NCBI GenBank assembly: GCA_013821585.1
Contig: JACDGO010000006.1
Location: 9,828-18,686 of the forward strand
Direction: 5' to 3'
DNA: 8,859 nucleotides
Origin: Sphingomonadaceae bacterium
GTDB taxonomy: Bacteria > Pseudomonadota > Alphaproteobacteria > Sphingomonadales > Sphingomonadaceae
Each line of letters opens with the position of its first letter. Within the stretch, counting starts at the first letter, position 1. Positions 4,589 through 8,859 of the stretch are shown in pieces. The notes under the pieces are model-generated. The model ran no database searches. It was given only the letters and a program-made list of their open reading frames with translations, and had not been told where the DNA came from. The position numbers and the translations under genes were made by a program.

Positions 4589-5598
4589 TTAAGCGAACAG
4601 AAACTGGGTTAGACGCTCTGGGCGAAGCAGCCGAGGCCTATGTGCAAAATGCATTCGGGATACGTATGGGCCTGGAACCCGTCGCGGGTGCCGGTCTGGC
4701 GCATTTTCTCCACGATCGTTATCGAATCTGGCAAGGTCAGCTCAATGGCGAGCCAGCGCTTCTCGTGGCAATCCGGGCGCCAGGACACGGCGCCACCACC
4801 GAATTCATCAAGCACCGCGACCTGCTTCGTCGGCAGCTCGGTATCCGTTTGGTTCTGCTGCTCCTGGAGCATGTGCCAACCGTCATTCGTCGCCAGATGG
4901 TGGAACGTCAGATTGGGTTCTTGGCCCCGGGTGCGCAGCTCTACGTTCCCGAGGCGCTGCTCGATCTGCGCGAGCGCACACCGACCAGGGCTCCGACTGC
5001 GAACGCGCAATTTGGCCCGACTACTCAGGTGCTGATCCTCGCGAGCCTCCTTGGCGAGGATCTCAATGACGGGAACCTGACCCATCTGGCTGAACGGTTC
5101 CAGGTGGCGATCATGAGCATGAGCCGCACCTTGGATGAGCTCGAGGCGCTGCAGATTGCCAAGGCGCACCATGTCGGGCGCCAGCGTCGCCTCCAATTCG
5201 TCGTCCGCGATAGGGAGCTTTGGCAAGCGGTGGAAGGCCGGTTGCAATCGCCAGTGCGCAAGGTTCGGACCGTGAGGGGAAATCTGCCCGATGATGTCGC
5301 ACCCCGAGCGGGCGAGAGCGCACTTGCCCATTACACAATGTTGGCGGAGCCGCGCTTCCCGCACCGCGCGATCCCCGCTGCGCGGTGGAAGCGATTGCAA
5401 CAAAGCCTTGAGTTAAAGGTCGGGTTCGACTTCGATGGTGACGATCGAGCCGAACTTCAAACCTGGAGCTATGATCCGCGCGTGTTGTCGCAAGAACCGG
5501 TCGTGGATCGCCTTTCGCTGCATCTGAGCATGCGGCATGACCCCGACGAGCGCGTGGCCCAGGCAGCGCAGCAACTCTTGCAGCCATTTGGATGGTGA
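4582..5598 (+). CDS. Winged-helix protein, AbiEi/MarR-like partner of a nucleotidyltransferase toxin
   Basis: This 338-residue protein has an N-terminal domain (about 1-135) with mixed helix and strand, a MarR-like winged helix at about 143-210 (QVLILASLLGEDLNDGNLTH, then AERFQVAIMSMSRTLDELEA and an Arg-rich wing AHHVGRQRRLQFVV), and a C-terminal region ending in SMRHDPDERVAQAAQQLLQP. Proteins of this build are often found directly upstream of, and overlapping, AbiEii-type nucleotidyltransferase genes, where they act as cognate antitoxin and repressor. Here the next gene starts inside this one's stop region, which supports that role. The gene itself looks intact. The ribosome binding site before ATG 4582 is weak. 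The exact family is from recall and not searched. Confidence 0.65.
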   Translation: MLVKRTETGLDALGEAAEAYVQNAFGIRMGLEPVAGAGLAHFLHDRYRIWQGQLNGEPALLVAIRAPGHGATTEFIKHRDLLRRQLGIRLVLLLLEHVPTVIRRQMVERQIGFLAPGAQLYVPEALLDLRERTPTRAPTANAQFGPTTQVLILASLLGEDLNDGNLTHLAERFQVAIMSMSRTLDELEALQIAKAHHVGRQRRLQFVVRDRELWQAVEGRLQSPVRKVRTVRGNLPDDVAPRAGESALAHYTMLAEPRFPHRAIPAARWKRLQQSLELKVGFDFDGDDRAELQTWSYDPRVLSQEPVVDRLSLHLSMRHDPDERVAQAAQQLLQPFGW

Positions 5599-5720
5599 TC
5601 GGTGTCGATCGTTTCCGCGCGCATTTCGAAGGGCATGATAGCCAATATGTGCTGATAGGGGGAGCGGCCTGTGAACTGTTGATGGATCAGGTAGGACTGG
5701 ATTTCCAGGTAAGGATCCAG
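5592..5720 (+). pseudogene. Nucleotidyltransferase (AbiEii-like) toxin, 5' remnant
   Basis: ATG 5592 (or GTG 5595, giving a GTGA overlap with the upstream stop) opens a frame reading MVIGVDRFRAHFEGHDSQYV, then LIGGAACELLMDQVGLDF. This is the start of the AbiEii/nucleotidyltransferase fold: a GG motif in the nucleotide-binding loop and the strand just before the catalytic DxD. The resemblance stops at about residue 38. The frame then runs into the insertion sequence and stops at 5855. Full proteins are several times longer, so the catalytic Asp pair is lost. In a shifted frame, 5711-5722 reads K-D-P-D, which could be the degraded TKDxD motif after a 4-base deletion. No 3' part is seen after the insertion sequence. 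Confidence 0.75.
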
Positions 5721-5730
5721 ATCAGACAGA

Positions 5731-5846
5731 CGTGCTCGAGGCACGAGACCAAATCCAGGTTTTTTCCAGTCCCATCTTGCCGGCTGTTGCGCCATACCGT
5801 CCTTCGCTCGCTTGCCGTCCTCCGACGACCTCTGGTGGTGGTCGGT
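5731..5846 (-). ncRNA. Candidate bridge-RNA region downstream of the IS110-family transposase
   Basis: IS110-family elements encode a structured bridge RNA that guides target and donor choice; in the IS1111 branch it lies downstream of the transposase. Here the only downstream non-coding stretch is this 116-base segment. It contains a CGTGC-TCGAG-GCACG stem (5731-5745), and GGTGGTG / CACCACC pairing spans the transposase stop region (about 5833-5868). I could not identify the target- and donor-binding loops by eye. Confidence 0.35.
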
Positions 5847-6875
5847 TTACCCTGACACCACCGGAGCCCTGTAATCCTGCTTCGTCACCAGCACGGCCCA
5901 GACGATCCGTGCCGTCTTGTTCGCCTGTGCCACGCTGATCAGCATCCGCGGCTTGCGCGCGAGCATCCCGGCGAGCCAAGAGCCTTCGGGCGGGCCACGC
6001 CGGCTGGCGTGCTGAACCACCGCGCTGGCGCCAATGATCAGCAGCCGCCTCAGCGTACGTTCGCCCATCTTCGACGTTCGACCTAGCCTGGTCTTGCCGC
6101 CCGTCGACTTCTGTCTCGGCGTGAGCCCGAGCCAGGCCGCAAAGTCGCGCCCCCGCTTGAACGTCTCCATCGCCGGGGCGAGTGCTGCGATAGCGGTTGC
6201 TGCGATCGGACCGATGCCCGGGATGGTCATCAGCCGACGCGCGACCTCGTCTTCACGGGCACGCTTGGCGATCTCCTTATCAAGAGCAGCGACCCGGATA
6301 TCGAGCTCATCGAGCAGGCCGAGCATCACCCGGAACATGTCGCGCGCGGCCGTCGGGAGCGACGCACCAACCTCATCGTCGATGAGGTCTCCGAGCTGAG
6401 CGACCCACGCCGGACCGCGGGGCGCGACCCAGCCATACTCGGCCATGTGCCCACGGATCGCATTGATCGTCTGCGTGCGCTGCCGCACCAGCAGATCGCG
6501 GGTCCGGAATACCAATCCCGATGCCTGCTGCTCCTCGCTCTTGATCGCCACGAACCGCATGTTGGGTCGTTGCGCGGCCTCGCAGATCGCTTCGGCATCC
6601 GCTGCATCGTTCTTCTGCCGCTTCACGAACGGCTTCACATAGGCTGGCGGGATCAAGCGGACCTGATGACCCATCTGCGTAAGCTCGCGCGCCCAATGAT
6701 ACGCTCCACTGCACGCCTCCATCGCAACCAGGCAGCGCGGCTGCGCAGCGAAAAACTCCAGCAGCTTCGCTCGCGTGATCCGCCGGCTGAACAGCTGACG
6801 CCCTGCGGCATCAGCGCCGTGCGCTTGAAAAACGGCCTTGGCGATATCCAGACCAATCGTGCTAACTTCACTCAC
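5847..6875 (-). CDS. IS110-family transposase (DEDD recombinase)
   Basis: This recombinase moves the element by guided recombination at a short core. It has the N-terminal RuvC-like DEDD domain (GLDIAKAVF; AMEACSGAYHW; KRQKNDAADAE) and the C-terminal Tnp20 domain (MTIPGIGPIAATAIAALAP; RQKSTGGKTRLGRTSKMGER). Numbered from the ATG at 6890, the acidic residues are D15, E58, D95 and D98, and the likely serine nucleophile is S262. The GTG at 6875 has GGAGG 5 bases upstream and is my preferred start (342 residues). ATG 6890 or 6887 gives up to 347 residues but lacks a ribosome binding site. All key motifs are present, so the gene looks functional. Confidence 0.92.
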   Translation of the reverse strand: MSEVSTIGLDIAKAVFQAHGADAAGRQLFSRRITRAKLLEFFAAQPRCLVAMEACSGAYHWARELTQMGHQVRLIPPAYVKPFVKRQKNDAADAEAICEAAQRPNMRFVAIKSEEQQASGLVFRTRDLLVRQRTQTINAIRGHMAEYGWVAPRGPAWVAQLGDLIDDEVGASLPTAARDMFRVMLGLLDELDIRVAALDKEIAKRAREDEVARRLMTIPGIGPIAATAIAALAPAMETFKRGRDFAAWLGLTPRQKSTGGKTRLGRTSKMGERTLRRLLIIGASAVVQHASRRGPPEGSWLAGMLARKPRMLISVAQANKTARIVWAVLVTKQDYRAPVVSG

Positions 6876-6971
6876 GGACGCCTCCATCATAGGTGCTCAA
6901 CACACCTACCTTGGCACATCAATGCCGTCGGGGGGCGTCCACCCCACCCCATCAGACAGAACCCTAAGAAC

Positions 6972-7286
6972 TTATGAGCCGTATCGATCGTTTTCTACCG
7001 GATCGGTCAAGCCCAATTTTACCTGCCGGACAACCAACCAAAAATATAACGTTATGCCTATCAAGACTGGCAGAACGCTCCACATCGGCCTATCATCAGT
7101 AGCTTTGGTCAATTCGACGGACCAATATCCATACTCGAGACAAAAAGTCAAAGCTAGGAGCCTGATGAAGTTTACTCGGTACGTATAAGTCCTAGGTGCA
7201 TAGTACGCCGAAATACGGCCGCATATCAGCCAATCAATCACAATTGATAAGGATGCGATCGCGATAGCCAAGAAAATATCAGTCAT
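6972..7286 (-). CDS. Small three-helix membrane protein, candidate RHS toxin immunity protein
   Basis: This 104-residue protein has three hydrophobic segments: about residues 3-22 (DIFLAIAIASLSIVIDWLIC), 39-56 (VNFIRLLALTFCLEYGYW) and 68-88 (MWSVLPVLIGITLYFWLVVRQ). I do not recognise a named family. It starts 12 bases after the RHS stop, with AAGG 8 bases before its ATG (7286), so it is co-transcribed and well translated. It is visibly more AT-rich than the RHS core. A small, unrelated gene immediately after an RHS C-terminal region is the classic position of an immunity gene. A membrane location would suit protection against a toxin acting at the inner membrane. The function is inferred from position. 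Confidence 0.6.
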   Translation of the reverse strand: MTDIFLAIAIASLSIVIDWLICGRISAYYAPRTYTYRVNFIRLLALTFCLEYGYWSVELTKATDDRPMWSVLPVLIGITLYFWLVVRQVKLGLTDPVENDRYGS

Positions 7287-7298
7287 GTGGCACCTTAT

Positions 7299-7913
7299 TC
7301 ATTTGCAGTTAACCGCTGCCGTAACGCCACGTGACCCGGCGTCCCCCACGGCGGCCGCAATCTTCGCGTTAAATGCCGCTTGACCGGCACCCCCGATTTT
7401 GACGACCCGATTTGCCTGTCCGCCAACGACTCCAATTAAGGAAGACCCGATGGTTGTTCGCATGCCGGCCACATCGCCACGGCTATACTGCATGTATGCC
7501 TTACCCCCTGAAAGGGCGAGTGATATTGCACCAGCGGGGCCGGCAATTTCAGGCTGACCAAATACTGCACCCGCCAGAGCGATGTTGCCCGCCCAGTCGG
7601 CACCGACCGAGAGGGTGTTTTCAATTAATCCCGCGGCAGTCATACCTCTGTATGTGTCAGGACTATTGCCGCCATCGGGTCGTTTACATGTCTCGCTTTG
7701 CTTTTGCGGGGCAACGGGATTCGTTCTGGCCATGAATGCGCTGACATCACCGCCTGGCCCCGCACCCCAACCGAAGCTGAAGGCTGCGGAAAACGCGGAC
7801 GGGGCACTCTTACAGGCTTCGCACACATATCTCGGAGCGTTGACGATGATGTCACAGCCCATCGGCTCGGGACAAACAGGCAGAGTAGTGCTGTTTTTGT
7901 TTTCTACAAGCGC
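7299..7913 (-). other. RHS C-terminal (toxin) region of unknown type
   Basis: This is the part of the RHS gene after DPSGL. It encodes C-x5-C and C-x2-C pairs (C328/C334 and C345/C348) that might bind metal or form disulphides. Next come a Gly/Pro-rich stretch (SFGWGAGPGGD) and two hydrophobic Gly/Ala-rich stretches (about 419-450 and 466-512) separated by a charged YSRGDVAGMR. No nuclease signature such as HNH, or any deaminase signature, is visible. The hydrophobic stretches plus the membrane-type neighbour suggest an inner-membrane target, as an inference only. Confidence 0.5.
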
Positions 7914-8859
7914 CAACCCGCTCGGGTCGGTCGCATTGACGGGATCTGACCCGACGTAATTATACCAGTTGGGCCCACCGGCGTATCCGATGGGGTCGGT
8001 CTGCATGAACCGGCCGAGGGTGGGCGAGTAGATACGGGCTTTGTAAAAGTTCATACCCAGCTTGGGGAGCAGCGCCTGCCCAGTATATTGGAACCGGCCG
8101 ACGTTGGCTGCCGCTGGGATTCCGTAGTCATCGTAGCTAAGGACGTTGGTGACGGTGCCGCTCGCGTCAGCGATGGCCGCCGTCGAGCCGCGTTCATCCT
8201 GATACAGCCAGCGCTTGTCGGTTGTGCCGCTTCCTTCGTACCAGGTGAGCACCTCATCGGTTCCGGGACCATGCACATAGCGGCGCTGCGGCGCGCCCGC
8301 TGTGCTCAGCTCGGTGATAATGTCGGCGCCAACATTGTCGAACCGCGTGTCCGTCCCGCCCGCCGCGGACTCGTTATAGTCGAACAGCCGGTCGAGCGGG
8401 TCGTAGAACAGCGACTTGCCCGATTGCGTCTCCGACAGCCGGTTCTCGCTCGTATAATAATAGCTGTCGCCGTTCGCTCCGACGACGTTGCCGCGCCCGT
8501 CATAAGTCAGCGCAGCCGCCCCTTGCGTCACGAGCTGGTTAAGCCCGTTCGGCGCCTCGCTCACGTCGCGATTATAGTGGCCGCTCCACGCATAAGCGTC
8601 GTTGCTGCGCGTGGAAGACGCGATTTGTCCCGCCGCGTTATAGCCGTACGTCGTCGCCACGTCGTATGTCGTGCCGCTCATGTCGTGCGCGAGACTCGTG
8701 AGCCGCGAAACTGGGTCGTAGCCGTAGCTCGTGGCCGTCCCGTTGCCGCGCGTCAGCGACATGCGCCGGCCAAGGTCGTCGTAAGCATAGGTCCCCAACA
8801 CGCCGACCCCGCTCGCAGCTCCGCTCTCGCGGATCGCGCTCGTCTCTCCAGTCACAAGG
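7299..8859 (-). CDS. RHS/YD-repeat protein, 3' part, with a polymorphic C-terminal region
   Basis: The frame is open to the window edge, so the 5' end is missing; residue numbers count from the GTG at 8855. Residues 22-160 carry YD repeats (YAYDDLGRRMSLTR, SYGYDPVSRLTSL, LFYDPLDRLFDY). The RHS-core signature is at about 216-314: RWLYQDERGSTAAIAD, LSYDDYGIPA, RFQYTGQ, YKARIYSPTLGRFMQTDPIG, ending in DPVNATDPSGL. In known RHS proteins the core forms a cocoon and releases the C-terminal toxin by self-cleavage near this motif. The remaining 204 residues (315-518) are unrelated to the core: a Cys-rich start (C328, C334, C345, C348), then Gly/Ala-rich hydrophobic stretches, ending in TAAVNCK. I do not recognise this domain. 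Confidence 0.9.
   Translation of the reverse strand, partial: LVTGETSAIRESGAASGVGVLGTYAYDDLGRRMSLTRGNGTATSYGYDPVSRLTSLAHDMSGTTYDVATTYGYNAAGQIASSTRSNDAYAWSGHYNRDVSEAPNGLNQLVTQGAAALTYDGRGNVVGANGDSYYYTSENRLSETQSGKSLFYDPLDRLFDYNESAAGGTDTRFDNVGADIITELSTAGAPQRRYVHGPGTDEVLTWYEGSGTTDKRWLYQDERGSTAAIADASGTVTNVLSYDDYGIPAAANVGRFQYTGQALLPKLGMNFYKARIYSPTLGRFMQTDPIGYAGGPNWYNYVGSDPVNATDPSGLALVENKNSTTLPVCPEPMGCDIIVNAPRYVCEACKSAPSAFSAAFSFGWGAGPGGDVSAFMARTNPVAPQKQSETCKRPDGGNSPDTYRGMTAAGLIENTLSVGADWAGNIALAGAVFGQPEIAGPAGAISLALSGGKAYMQYSRGDVAGMRTTIGSSLIGVVGGQANRVVKIGGAGQAAFNAKIAAAVGDAGSRGVTAAVNCK

Larger units (their letters stand above)
5731..6950 (-). mobile_element. IS110-family insertion sequence (IS1111-group-like)
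   Basis: The element is about 1.2 kb, set by the flanking ATCAGACAGA copies. It has one transposase gene on the minus strand with about 75 bases upstream and about 115 bases downstream. The transposase resembles the IS1111/IS5075 branch, with similar MEAC, FVK.KND and STGG segments. There are no obvious long terminal inverted repeats, which is normal for the family. A weak subterminal match exists: CCCCCCGACGGC read on the minus strand near 6930 against TCCTCCGACGAC on the plus strand near 5820 (9 of 12). The left flank is a truncated nucleotidyltransferase gene and the right flank is the end of an RHS immunity-like gene. Confidence 0.8.
5721..6960. repeat. 10-bp direct repeat ATCAGACAGA flanking the insertion sequence
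   Basis: ATCAGACAGA occurs at 5721-5730 and 6951-6960, one copy on each side of the IS110-family element; the entry spans both copies. It may be duplicated target, or one copy may be the element's own terminal core matching the target. IS110-family elements recombine at a short core rather than making a classic staggered-cut duplication. It also fixes the likely borders of the element. Confidence 0.6.

Noticed and set aside
4609..5403. 264-codon minus-strand frame opposite the AbiEi-like gene
   Set aside because: It is a shadow of the plus-strand gene, which has the helix-turn-helix, the operator-like repeats and the coupled downstream partner.
5722..5979. Minus-strand frame overlapping the 3' end of the transposase
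   Set aside because: It is out of frame with the transposase and Arg/Ala/Gly-rich; the stretch beyond the transposase is more likely the IS non-coding end.
1..8859. tRNA or rRNA genes
   Set aside because: No cloverleaf with a T-loop motif and no conserved rRNA segment was recognised on either strand by eye; a tRNAscan run would settle it.

Overview
The window looks like part of a conjugative plasmid or integrative element from a GC-rich alphaproteobacterium, probably a sphingomonad (Sphingomonas, Sphingobium or Novosphingobium). The assignment is inferred from the F-type transfer genes, the accessory gene mix, the base composition and the frequent GTG starts. No search was run.

Left part (1-2092, minus strand): the start of an F-type (MPF-F) type IV secretion operon in the canonical order traA (pilin), traL, traE, traK, traB. 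It reads leftwards, with tight or overlapping junctions, and leaves the window eight codons into traB. Upstream of traA is a 750-base region with no convincing gene (2093-2840) that is full of dyad symmetry. It holds a leader hairpin that would bury the traA ribosome binding site, four CGCAAC boxes spaced 32, 42 and 42 bases apart (whole helical turns), and several perfect hairpins further right. A divergent Xre-type regulator gene (2841-3338, plus) lies on its other side. Together these look like the control region of transfer, possibly including an origin of transfer.

Middle part (3335-5720): two toxin-antitoxin type modules, both damaged. The first (minus strand) has an intact PIN-domain VapC-like toxin, but its ribbon-helix-helix-like antitoxin is broken by one extra base in a CCC run. 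The second (plus strand) has an intact AbiEi/MarR-like winged-helix partner. Its nucleotidyltransferase (AbiEii-like) toxin gene survives only as about 38 codons, cut before its catalytic Asp pair, next to an insertion sequence.

Right part (5731-8859, minus strand): an IS110-family (IS1111-group-like) insertion sequence flanked by a 10-base direct repeat, then the 3' end of an RHS/YD-repeat gene whose 5' end is outside the window. The RHS core ends at a DPSGL motif and is followed by an unrecognised 204-residue C-terminal region. Twelve bases downstream is a small three-helix membrane protein gene, which has the layout of a polymorphic toxin and its immunity protein. The two sides of the insertion sequence belong to unrelated loci, so the element probably marks a rearrangement or deletion boundary.

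The strongest candidates for something undescribed are the RHS C-terminal toxin with its membrane immunity protein, and the phased-operator and leader-hairpin control region of the pilin gene.
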